A DNA stretch of 64,000 nucleotides from Streptomyces sp. MP131-18 (GTDB lineage: Bacteria; Actinomycetota; Actinomycetes; Streptomycetales; Streptomycetaceae). The translations under genes and the position numbers were made by a program. The stretch's first letter is position 1. The number at the start of each line of letters is the position of its first letter. Of this stretch, positions 33,176 to 40,920 are shown in pieces. The stretch lies in contig NZ_LZNS01000001.1 of NCBI RefSeq assembly GCF_001984575.1, positions 3,139,501-3,203,500 on the forward strand, given 5' to 3'. A model generated the notes under the pieces. It made no database searches, was not told the DNA's origin, and saw only the letters and a program-made list of their open reading frames with translations.

Positions 33176-34200
33176 GAACGCTCCCCGGCGCTCGTGGCCT
33201 GGACGACGAGGTCGTGGGTGGACTCGGACTCCCCGACGGGGTGATGACAGCGGAATCGGTGCATGCCGGGAGTTTCCCGGCCACTTGCGGCGAAGTCCGG
33301 CATCGACGCGGCGCACACCTCGTCGGCCTTCCAGCACCGGGTGCGGAACGGGCAGCCGCTCGGCGGGCTGACCGCCGAGGGAACGGGACCCGCCAGCGGT
33401 ATCGGGTCGATGGGGTCGAGCAGGCCGGGCGTCGCGGAGAAGAGGGCGCGGGTGTAGGGGTGCCTGGCGCGGGTGGTGATGTCCCCCGCGGGCGCCTCCT
33501 CGACGATCCGGCCGAGGTACATGGTGACGACGCGGTCGCTCATCCGGCGCACGGTCTGGATGTCGTGGGAGACGAAGACCAGCGCGAGGCCGAGCCGTTC
33601 CTTGAGGTCGAGGAGCAGGTTGAGGATCTGGGCGCGCACGGAGACGTCCAGGGCGCTGGTGGGCTCGTCGGCGATGACCAGATCGGGTTCGAGGGCCAGC
33701 GCACGGGCGATGGCGACGCGCTGCCGCTGGCCGCCGGACAGCTGTCCGGGCAGGGCGCCGGCCAGCTGCGCGGGCAGCCCGACCAGGGCCATCAGCTCCC
33801 GCACGCGTTCCTCCCTGGCGGCCGGCGTGCCCCGGCGGTGCACGTCGAGGGGGTCGCGCAGCACGCGGCGCACGGACAGGCGGCGGTTGAGTGCCGTCGA
33901 CGGGTCCTGGAAGATCATCCCGATGCCGGTGCCGATGGTCTCGCGGCGCTCGGCGGGCCGCATGGCCCACAGGTCACGGCCGCGGAAGGCGACGGTGCCG
34001 CGGGTGGGGCGTTCCACGCCGACCAGGACCCGGGCGAGCGTGGACTTGCCGCAGCCGGACTCGCCGACCACGCCGAGGGTTTCGCCGGGCGCGACGGTCA
34101 GGTCGGCGCCGGTGAGCGCGTACACCCGGTCCGGGCGGAACAGGCCGCCGGTGCGGGCCGAGTAGACCATGTGCGCGTCCGTGACGGTCATGAGGGTCAC
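33172..34200 (-). CDS. Oligopeptide-type ABC transporter ATPase (DppF/SatD-like)
   Basis: 342 aa. Walker A is GESGCGKST, the signature LSGGQRQR, Walker B LVIADEPTSALD, and the H-loop VSHD. The C-terminal oligopeptide extension has Cys residues in GCPFRTRCWKADEVC that probably bind an Fe-S cluster, as in DppD/F relatives. The GTG start at 34200 overlaps the upstream stop (GTGA), and the stop overlaps the lyase start. It pairs with the ATPase half of the upstream fusion protein. Confidence 0.93.
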   Translation of the reverse strand: MTLMTVTDAHMVYSARTGGLFRPDRVYALTGADLTVAPGETLGVVGESGCGKSTLARVLVGVERPTRGTVAFRGRDLWAMRPAERRETIGTGIGMIFQDPSTALNRRLSVRRVLRDPLDVHRRGTPAAREERVRELMALVGLPAQLAGALPGQLSGGQRQRVAIARALALEPDLVIADEPTSALDVSVRAQILNLLLDLKERLGLALVFVSHDIQTVRRMSDRVVTMYLGRIVEEAPAGDITTRARHPYTRALFSATPGLLDPIDPIPLAGPVPSAVSPPSGCPFRTRCWKADEVCAASMPDFAASGRETPGMHRFRCHHPVGESESTHDLVVQATSAGERS

Positions 34201-36287
34201 CGTGCGGCCTCGCTCTCCGTGCTTCCGGTGGGTCCTTGGCTGTCCGGCCCGTCTGCCGCGCCCGCCCCGTCTGCCGCGCCCGCCGCATCCCCGGTGGCCG
34301 GGTGGTGGCAGGAGACGAGGTGCTGCCGTCCTGGCGCCGGAACGCGGGGCACGGCGGTGGCGCAGACCTCGCCGGCCAGCGGGCAGCGATCGGCGAACCG
34401 GCAGCCGGGCGGGAAGTCCGCGGGGGACGGGACGACGCCGCGGATCTGTGTCATGCGCTCGGCCGCGGACTCGAGCGAGAGCACCGAGCCGAGCAGCCCG
34501 CGCGTGTAGTGGTGCGCGGGCGCCCCGACCAGGTCGGCGGTGATGCCCGACTCGACGAGCTGGCCGCCGTACATGACGACGATGCGGTCGGTGACGTCCG
34601 CGACGAGCGCGAGGTCGTGCGAGACGAGGATCAGCGCGAAGCCCAGCTCCGCCCGCAGCCGCAGCAGGAGTTCGATGATCTGTGCCTGAACGGTCACGTC
34701 CAGGGCGGTCGTCGGCTCGTCGGCCACGATCAGCCGGGGGTCGCGCGAGAGCGCCATCGCGATCAGCACGCGCTGCCGCTGACCGCCGGAGATCTCGTGC
34801 GGGTAGCTGCGCAGGGTGCGCTCGGGGTCGAGTCCGACCAGGCGCAGCAGCTCGGCCGGGCTGCGCCGGCCGCCGCGGCGGACGAGCTGCTTCAGCTGGC
34901 TGCGGATGGTCATGGCCGGGTTGAGGGAGGACAGGGCGTCCTGGTAGACCATCGCCATCTCGTGGCCGAGCAGCGGCCGCCGCGCGCGGGCGGGCAGGCC
35001 CAGCAGCTCGCGGCCTTGGAACGTGACGCTGCCGGAGACGCGGGCGCCGCGCGGCTGGAGGCCCATGAGGGTGAGTGCGGTCAGCGACTTGCCGCAGCCG
35101 GACTCGCCGACGAGGCCCAGGACTTCGCCGGGGCGGATGTCGAAGCCGATGCCGTCCACGACGTCCGTGCCGCCGTGCTGCCCGTCGAAGCCGATGGCCA
35201 GGTCGCGGACGGACAGCACCGGTTCGCCCTCGGCCGGCGGCCTGGCCCTGGCGCGCAGTCTGCGGCCCGCCTCCGTGAGCCCGGGCAGCGGCAGCACGCC
35301 CCCGCCGCCGGCCGCCGCGTTCTCGGCGGCCTCGGCCTCGGCCGCGGGCCGTTCCGCCGCGGGCCGTTCCGCCGCCGCCTGCGGCGGGACGGCCGGGCCG
35401 GCGCCGGGCGTCAGTTCCGGCTCGGCGCCCGGCGCGGCGTCCGCGGCCCGCGCGGGGGTGCGGCGCGGGCCGCGGGCGCGGGGCGCGGCCCAGGCGTCGG
35501 AAACGCCCTCGGACAGGACGTTGAGCGCCAGGACGGTCAGCAGCATCAGCAGGCCGGGGAAGACCGTGGCCCACCAGCCGCCCAGGAGCACCATGTTCTT
35601 GCCGTCGGCGATGACGCTGCCCCACGACGGCTCCGGCGGCCGGACGCCCGCGCCGATGAACGACAGCGACGCCTCGAAGACGATCGCGTCGGCGACCATC
35701 ACCGTGCAGAACACCAGGATGGGCGCGGCGCAGTTGACGGCGACGTGCCGGATCAGGATGTGCGGGGTGCGGGCGCCGATGACGCGTTCCGCGGTGACGT
35801 AGTCCTCGCCGTACTGGTCCATCACGTTCGCGCGGACCACGCGCGCGATGGGCGGGGTGTAGAGGAAGGCGATGGCGCAGATCAGCACGGGAATCCCGCC
35901 GCCGAACACGGAGATCAGCACGGCGGCGAGCGCCACGCCGGGGAAAGCCATGACGATGTCGAGGGTGCGCATCAGCGTCTCGTCGACGGCCTTGCGCGAG
36001 GTCGCGGCCACCGCGCCGAGCAGCGCGCCGGCCGCGAGCGCGAGCAGCGTCGCCCCGAGCCCGATGGCCAGCGACCAGCGGGCGCCGTGCATCAGGCGGC
36101 TGAGGATGTCACGGCCGAGGCTGTCCTGCCCCATCCAGTGCTCGCCCGAGGGCCCTTCGGCCGTACCGGCCTGGGCATACGGGTCGTGCGGTGCGATCAG
36201 CGGCGCGAACAGCGCGGCCAGGACGACGACGGCGAGGACCGCGAGCGCGGCCCTGGACAGCACGGGCAGGCGGGTGAACCACTTCAC
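34197..36287 (-). CDS. ABC transporter permease-ATPase fusion (DppC-DppD)
   Basis: 696 aa. The N-terminal half (about 1-275) is a DppC-type permease with roughly six helices and the EAA loop VTAERVIGARTPHIL. An Ala/Pro/Glu-rich linker of about 80 residues with PAAERPAAE repeats joins it to an ATPase (about 370-670): Walker A GESGCGKS, signature ISGGQRQR, Walker B LIVADEPTTALD, and a CRFADRCPLAGEVC cluster. Such fusions occur in actinobacterial peptide-type importers. It overlaps its neighbours on both sides (GTGA), so stoichiometry is fixed by coupling. The C-terminal tail has GAADGAGAADG repeats. Confidence 0.93.
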   Translation of the reverse strand: MKWFTRLPVLSRAALAVLAVVVLAALFAPLIAPHDPYAQAGTAEGPSGEHWMGQDSLGRDILSRLMHGARWSLAIGLGATLLALAAGALLGAVAATSRKAVDETLMRTLDIVMAFPGVALAAVLISVFGGGIPVLICAIAFLYTPPIARVVRANVMDQYGEDYVTAERVIGARTPHILIRHVAVNCAAPILVFCTVMVADAIVFEASLSFIGAGVRPPEPSWGSVIADGKNMVLLGGWWATVFPGLLMLLTVLALNVLSEGVSDAWAAPRARGPRRTPARAADAAPGAEPELTPGAGPAVPPQAAAERPAAERPAAEAEAAENAAAGGGGVLPLPGLTEAGRRLRARARPPAEGEPVLSVRDLAIGFDGQHGGTDVVDGIGFDIRPGEVLGLVGESGCGKSLTALTLMGLQPRGARVSGSVTFQGRELLGLPARARRPLLGHEMAMVYQDALSSLNPAMTIRSQLKQLVRRGGRRSPAELLRLVGLDPERTLRSYPHEISGGQRQRVLIAMALSRDPRLIVADEPTTALDVTVQAQIIELLLRLRAELGFALILVSHDLALVADVTDRIVVMYGGQLVESGITADLVGAPAHHYTRGLLGSVLSLESAAERMTQIRGVVPSPADFPPGCRFADRCPLAGEVCATAVPRVPAPGRQHLVSCHHPATGDAAGAADGAGAADGPDSQGPTGSTESEAAR

Positions 36288-37240
36288 GCTGCGCTCCTCA
36301 GCCGCGGGTTGACCAGGAGATAGAGGATGTCGATGACGAGGTTGATGACGACGAAGCCGGCCGCCGTGGTGAGGACGACGCCCTGGACGACGGCGGGATC
36401 GCCGTTGCGCACGGCGTCGATCATGAGCTTCCCCATGCCGGGCAGGCCGAAGATCGTTTCGATGACAACCGCGCCCCCGAGCAGGTAGCCGACGCGCAGC
36501 CCGAGCACGGTGAGCGGGTTGACGAGCGCGTTGCGCAGCACGTTCCTGCCGACCACCACGACCGGCGGCAGGCCGCTGCCGACCGCGGTGCGCACGTAGT
36601 CCCGGTCGAGTTCCTCGACGACGGCGGTGCGCACGATGCGCGTCAGCTGGGCCGCGACCGGCAGCGAGAGCGCGAGGGCGGGCAGGGTCATCGTCTCCAG
36701 CCAGCCGGTGAACGAGTCGTTCGGGTTGATGTAGCCCCCGGTGGGGAACCAGCCCAGCTCGACCGCCCCGTACTGGATCATCAGCAGCGCAAGCCAGAAG
36801 CTGGGGGCGGCGACGCCGGTGAGGGAGACGACGCGGATGATCTGGTCGGGCAGCCGGTCGCGGTAGATGGCCGCGGTCACCCCGAGGATCAGCGACAGGA
36901 CGACGCCGACGCCGAGTCCGAGGAACGTCAGCTGCATGGTGAGCGGCAGCGCCGTGCTCACCTGGTCGATGACGGGGGCGCGGGTGAGCACGCTGATGCC
37001 CATGTCGCCGGTGAGCAGGTCACCGACGAAGTCGGCGTAGCGGACGGCCAGCGGGTCGAGCAGGCCGTTCTCCTCGCGGAACTGGTGGAGTTGCTCCGCC
37101 GTCGGGTTGGCCCCCTGGTAGTAGGCGGACGCCGGGTCCATGTCGGCGAACCGCATGACGATGAAGACGAACAGCACGATGCCGAGCATCAGCGGAACGA
37201 GGAGGAGGACGCGCCGCAGCAGCATCCTGGCGATGATCAT
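36284..37240 (-). CDS. ABC transporter permease (DppB-like)
   Basis: 318 aa, about six membrane helices. The N-terminal IARMLLRRVLLLVPLMLGIVL start, the long periplasmic loop with NPTAEQLHQFREENGLLDPLAVRY, and the EAA loop VRTAVGSGLPPVVVV are typical of DppB. ATG 37240 overlaps the binding-protein stop by one base (TGATG). It forms the channel with the DppC half of the fusion protein. Confidence 0.93.
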   Translation of the reverse strand: MIIARMLLRRVLLLVPLMLGIVLFVFIVMRFADMDPASAYYQGANPTAEQLHQFREENGLLDPLAVRYADFVGDLLTGDMGISVLTRAPVIDQVSTALPLTMQLTFLGLGVGVVLSLILGVTAAIYRDRLPDQIIRVVSLTGVAAPSFWLALLMIQYGAVELGWFPTGGYINPNDSFTGWLETMTLPALALSLPVAAQLTRIVRTAVVEELDRDYVRTAVGSGLPPVVVVGRNVLRNALVNPLTVLGLRVGYLLGGAVVIETIFGLPGMGKLMIDAVRNGDPAVVQGVVLTTAAGFVVINLVIDILYLLVNPRLRSAA

Positions 37241-38862
37241 CACGACGACGCTGCCCTTGCCTGGAGCACGTTGACGCCCGGGTAGGCCAGCGCGCGCACC
37301 CCGACGACGCGGTCCGGGTCCCAGGCCGTGAGCAGCTCGTTGTGCACGACGGGGTAGAGGACGGCCTGTTCGGCGATGACGTCGAGGTACTGGTGGGTCA
37401 GCGCCAGCTTGCGCTGCGGGTCCGGCTCGCGGCTGGCGCGGTCCATCAGCTCGAACAGGGCCTGCGCGTCCTCGCTGTCCTGCCAGCGCGCGTAGGACAT
37501 CCACAGGCCGTCGGCCGTGTAGTTGTAGCGCATGATCAGGTCGGCGTCGAGGCCGAACTGGTTCGGGTTGGAGACGGCTGCGACGACCTGGTAGTCCTGG
37601 TTCTGGTCCATCTTGGTGAACAGGGCGGAGGTCTCCTGCGGCTCCAGGGTGGTCGAGACGCCGATGGCGTCCCAGGACGCCTTGATGGTGGGCAGACAGT
37701 CCACGAACCAACTGACGTTGACCGACATCAGGTTGACGTCGAGCCCGGAGACCCCGGCCTCCGCCAGCAGCGCGCGAGCGCGTTCCGGGTCGTAGGCGTA
37801 GACGGTGGCTGCGGGGGCGTGCGACGGGTTGTCCTCGTTGAGGAACGAGGTGGGCGCCCGGCCGTACCCCTTCAGTCCGACCTCGATCAGCTGCTCGGTG
37901 TCGATCGCGTAGAGCAGGGCCTGGCGCACGCGGACGTCGTCGAACGGCGGATTGGCCGTGTTGAACATCAGGAACGCGTGGTTCATGCCGGCGCCGCCCT
38001 GTACTTCCAGACCGTCGCCGCGCAGCTGCTCGACGTTGGCGTACGGGATGTTCTCCGCGATCTGGGCGTCGGCGCTGTCCCCGGAGACCATCGCGACGCG
38101 GGGGGCGGCATCGACGATCGTCAGCCAGTTCATGCGCCGGAACATGGGCGGGCGGGGGCCGTTGTAGCCGTCGTACGCCTCGAAGGTCGAATTGGACTTG
38201 GGCTGGTGGGAGGTCAGCGTGTACGGCCCGGAGCCGACGGCGAGCCCGCCGGTGGCCTCGTCCCAGGCGCCCTCGCGGCCGAAGACGTGCCGCGGCATGA
38301 TCTTGGCGATGCCGAGCCGGGCGGCGGCGTCGGGGAAGGGGTAGTGGAAGTCCAGCTCGACGGACAGGTCGCCGGTCTTGCGCACCTCGCGCAGCCAGGT
38401 GACGAAGAACGATCGGGCCAGCGGGCGCACTTCGGGGTCGAGTATCCGGTCGAAGGTGAAGACGACGTCGTCCGCGGTCACCGGCTCGCCGTCGTGCCAG
38501 GTCGCGCCCCCGCGGAGGGTGAACTCCCAGGTGGTGGCGTTCCGGTCGGCGGGCAGCGCCAGGGCGAGCGACGGATAGGGCTCGCGGGTGACGGGGTCGG
38601 TGTCCAGCAGGCCCTCGTAGATGTGCTGGATCGCGGCCATCGAGAACGCGGACGCGGTCTGCGTCGGGTCCCAGCTCTGGTCGTTCCCGTACCCGATGAC
38701 CACGGTCAGGTCGCCAAGTCCTGTGCCGCCGCCACCGCCGCCGCCCGTCCCGATCGTGGAGGGCGGCCCTGTGCAGGCGCCGAGGCTCGCGGTGACGGCT
38801 CCCGCCGCGCCGAGTGCGCCGGACAGCTTGAGGAAGGCCCTGCGGTCGAACCTGTTGTTCAC
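37240..38862 (-). CDS. ABC transporter substrate-binding lipoprotein, family 5 (Sat/Dpp type)
   Basis: 540 aa. The signal combines a Tat motif (RRAFLKLSG) with a lipobox ending LGAC (Cys about 30), followed by a Gly-run linker. The SBP family 5 domain is recognisable (LRGGATWHDGEPVTADDVVFT, GSGPYTL, DVRVRQALLYAID). Family 5 importers include peptide systems and also the sialic acid systems Sat of Haemophilus ducreyi and Sia of corynebacteria. With the sialidases and the lyase around it, sialic acid is the best guess; peptides or sialyl-oligosaccharides are alternatives. The GTG start has GGAGG four bases upstream. It is the first gene of the operon. Confidence 0.88.
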   Translation of the reverse strand: MNNRFDRRAFLKLSGALGAAGAVTASLGACTGPPSTIGTGGGGGGGTGLGDLTVVIGYGNDQSWDPTQTASAFSMAAIQHIYEGLLDTDPVTREPYPSLALALPADRNATTWEFTLRGGATWHDGEPVTADDVVFTFDRILDPEVRPLARSFFVTWLREVRKTGDLSVELDFHYPFPDAAARLGIAKIMPRHVFGREGAWDEATGGLAVGSGPYTLTSHQPKSNSTFEAYDGYNGPRPPMFRRMNWLTIVDAAPRVAMVSGDSADAQIAENIPYANVEQLRGDGLEVQGGAGMNHAFLMFNTANPPFDDVRVRQALLYAIDTEQLIEVGLKGYGRAPTSFLNEDNPSHAPAATVYAYDPERARALLAEAGVSGLDVNLMSVNVSWFVDCLPTIKASWDAIGVSTTLEPQETSALFTKMDQNQDYQVVAAVSNPNQFGLDADLIMRYNYTADGLWMSYARWQDSEDAQALFELMDRASREPDPQRKLALTHQYLDVIAEQAVLYPVVHNELLTAWDPDRVVGVRALAYPGVNVLQARAASS

Positions 38863-38890
38863 GGCGCCTCCAGCGCGTAAAGAGAGGAGG

Positions 38891-38922
38891 TCCTACGTTC
38901 TACGTCCTAGGTGAACGTAGGA
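38891..38922. promoter_or_regulatory. Inverted repeat overlapping the transporter promoter
   Basis: TCCTACGTTC and GAACGTAGGA are exact complements separated by 12 bases that contain CCTAGG. On the minus strand TTGCGG, 18 bases, TAGGAC forms a plausible promoter whose -10 lies inside the repeat. It is 29-60 bp before the binding-protein start and looks like an operator. Confidence 0.6.
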
Positions 38923-38970
38923 GCGCGCCGCAAGAGAGGTCAAGACCTGTGCGAACACTGGACGCCGACC

Positions 38971-38985
38971 GGACATCCCATGTCC
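38971..38985. promoter_or_regulatory. Putative GntR (NanR-like) operator between regulator and transporter
   Basis: GGACATCCCATGTCC is a perfect 6-3-6 inverted repeat, a size common for FCD-type GntR regulators. It lies about 88 bp before the GntR start and 109 bp before the transporter start. The same pattern occurs at sialidase 1. Confidence 0.6.
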
Positions 38986-39072
38986 TATCTCCGGTGGCAG
39001 AATGTGAACTCAAGGTCAAGAGTCGGTGGTCATGTTCGAACGTGAGACCGCACCGGGGAGAAAGAGGCAGCC

Positions 39073-39789
39073 ATGGCAGCCCGCCGCATGATGTCCGAGG
39101 AGGTGCAGGGCCAGATCAAGAAGCTGATCCTGAGCCGCCGCCTGGCGCCGGGAGACCCCCTGCCCACGGAGAGCGAGATGATGAGCCTGTTCGGCGTCAG
39201 CCGGAACTCCGTCAGGGAAGCGCTCAAAGCCCTCCAGGCGGTCAGCATCGTCGACATCAGGCACGGATTCGGCACGTACGTCGGCTCGCTCAGCCTGGAC
39301 TCGTTCGTCGAGGGCATGGTCTTCCGCGCCGCGGTGCGCCACCGCAGGGGCGAGGCCAGCCTGGACGAACTGCTGGAAGTCCGCGAGGCGCTGGAGGCCG
39401 GCCTGATCGGCAGCGTCGCGGGCAAACTCCCGCCGGACGACCTGGCCGCGCTGCGGGACCTGGTCCGCACGATGGAACGGGAGGCCGCCGCCGGCCGCGT
39501 CACCGCGGCCACCGACCGGGCGTTCCACCTGGCCCTCTACCGCTCCCTCGGCAACCACCTGCTGAGCGAGGTGCTCGACGCGTTCTGGGCCGCCTTCCAC
39601 CGGGTACGGGAGGAGCTGAAGGAGGACGCCCAGGACCCCCGCGTCATCTGCTCCCGCCACCAGGACATCGTCGCGGCCCTGGAATCCACCGACGGCCCCC
39701 GCGCCACGGCCGCGATGCACCACCACTTCGCGGGCATCCGCCAGGTCCTGTCGGACAGCGCGCGCACCTCCGCGCCGGACGCCACCTGA
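39073..39789 (+). CDS. GntR family regulator, FadR/FCD type (NanR-like)
   Basis: 238 aa. The N-terminal winged helix (about 10-75) has LPTESEMMSLFGVSRNSVRE followed by IVDIRHGFGTYV. The C-terminal FCD domain keeps metal/effector residues in TDRAFHLALY, SRHQDIVAAL and AAMHHHFAGI. It is divergent from the sialic-acid-type importer operon and close to two inverted repeats, so it most likely represses that operon and, by shared sites, the sialidases. Sialic acid or a breakdown product is the expected inducer; that is inference. ATG 39073 follows GGGGAGAAAGAGG. Confidence 0.9.
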   Translation: MAARRMMSEEVQGQIKKLILSRRLAPGDPLPTESEMMSLFGVSRNSVREALKALQAVSIVDIRHGFGTYVGSLSLDSFVEGMVFRAAVRHRRGEASLDELLEVREALEAGLIGSVAGKLPPDDLAALRDLVRTMEREAAAGRVTAATDRAFHLALYRSLGNHLLSEVLDAFWAAFHRVREELKEDAQDPRVICSRHQDIVAALESTDGPRATAAMHHHFAGIRQVLSDSARTSAPDAT

Positions 39790-39937
39790 GCGGCACCTCG
39801 CGGGCGGCGCCGGCAGCTCGACGTCTGCCCGGCGTGCCCGGCGCACCGGCTCGTGCCGGGGCGCCGCCGACAGCGGACGCGTCGCCGACGGGCCGGTGGC
39901 CGCCGCGGCGGCAGGCCCGCATGGCAGCATCGTCCGC

Positions 39938-40920
39938 ATGCCAGGATTCATGACGCCCGACCAGCTCGCCGCCCGCACGGCACGGGCTCTCGACGCGGCC
40001 GTCGCCGCGGGCCGCGCTCTCGGACTCGCGGTGACCGACGCGGCCGTGCTCCACGACGTGTTCTCCGTCGTGGTGCATCTCGCTCCGTCGCCCGTGGTGG
40101 TCCGGGTGCCCGCCGTCCTGCCGTCGTCCGCCGGCCCCGACGCGCAGGCGGCGCAGCAGCAGACGGAACTCGACCTGGTGAGCCGGCTCGCGGAACAGGG
40201 CGTTCCGGTGGTCCCGCCGAGTCCGCTCGTCCCGGCGGGAGCCGGTGCGGCGCGACGGTTTCTCGATGACGTGTCGGCAGTTCGTCGAGGAGGACCGGAG
40301 TGCCGAGCCCGACTACGTGCACAACTCCGGGCTGGTGGCCGGCCTGCACGCCGCGCTGCGCACGTACCCGGGTGAGCTGCCGTTCCTGTCGGCGGACGAG
40401 CCGCGGTTCACCACGGAGAGCCTTGTCGCGCTCCGCGCGCCTCCCGACCTCATCGAGCCGGCCGATCTCGACCGGGCGCAACGGGAGTGGGAGATCCTCG
40501 AACCGGTGGTCCGCTTCGCGCGCGGCGTTCGAGGCGGCGTTCCCCGGCGTCGGTCTCCAGCCGATCCACGGAGACGCCCCGGCGGTCAATGTGCTCGCCA
40601 CGGCGAACGGCGAGTTGTACTCCGACTTCGAGCTGGTCGCGCTCGGACCCGTCGAGTGGGACCTGGCGGGCCTGTGGCCCGAGTGCGAGGCCGCGTACGA
40701 CTCCGCCGCGCGGCGCCACGGCCTGCGCGGGCTGGACGAGCGCGCCCTGCGCTTCGTCAACGCCGTGGGCATGTCCAGAACGGTGGCCTGCCTCGCGCTC
40801 GCGCCGCAGTTGCCGATGCTCGTGGAGGCGGTGAAACCGTCGATCGAACGCTGGCGGACCATGCCGTTCGCCGGCGGCCTGGGCCTGGACGCGGGCGGGG
40901 CCCTGGGGGGCACGTCCTAA
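39938..40920 (+). pseudogene. Aminoglycoside/choline phosphotransferase family gene broken by two frameshifts
   Basis: Three frames together give one kinase. Residues from ATG 39938 run to LVPAGAG; the next frame takes over near 40226-40245 with RRDGFSMT and FVEEDRSAEPDYVHN; a third frame takes over near 40507-40525 with RAAFEAAFPG. The last part holds the catalytic loop (IHGDAPAVNVL) and the metal motif (DFELVALGPVEWDLA). Both shifts go the same way, each like one extra base. Apart from these the sequence is well kept, so the damage is recent or a sequencing error. Its TAA overlaps the stop of the convergent NRPS gene. Confidence 0.75.
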
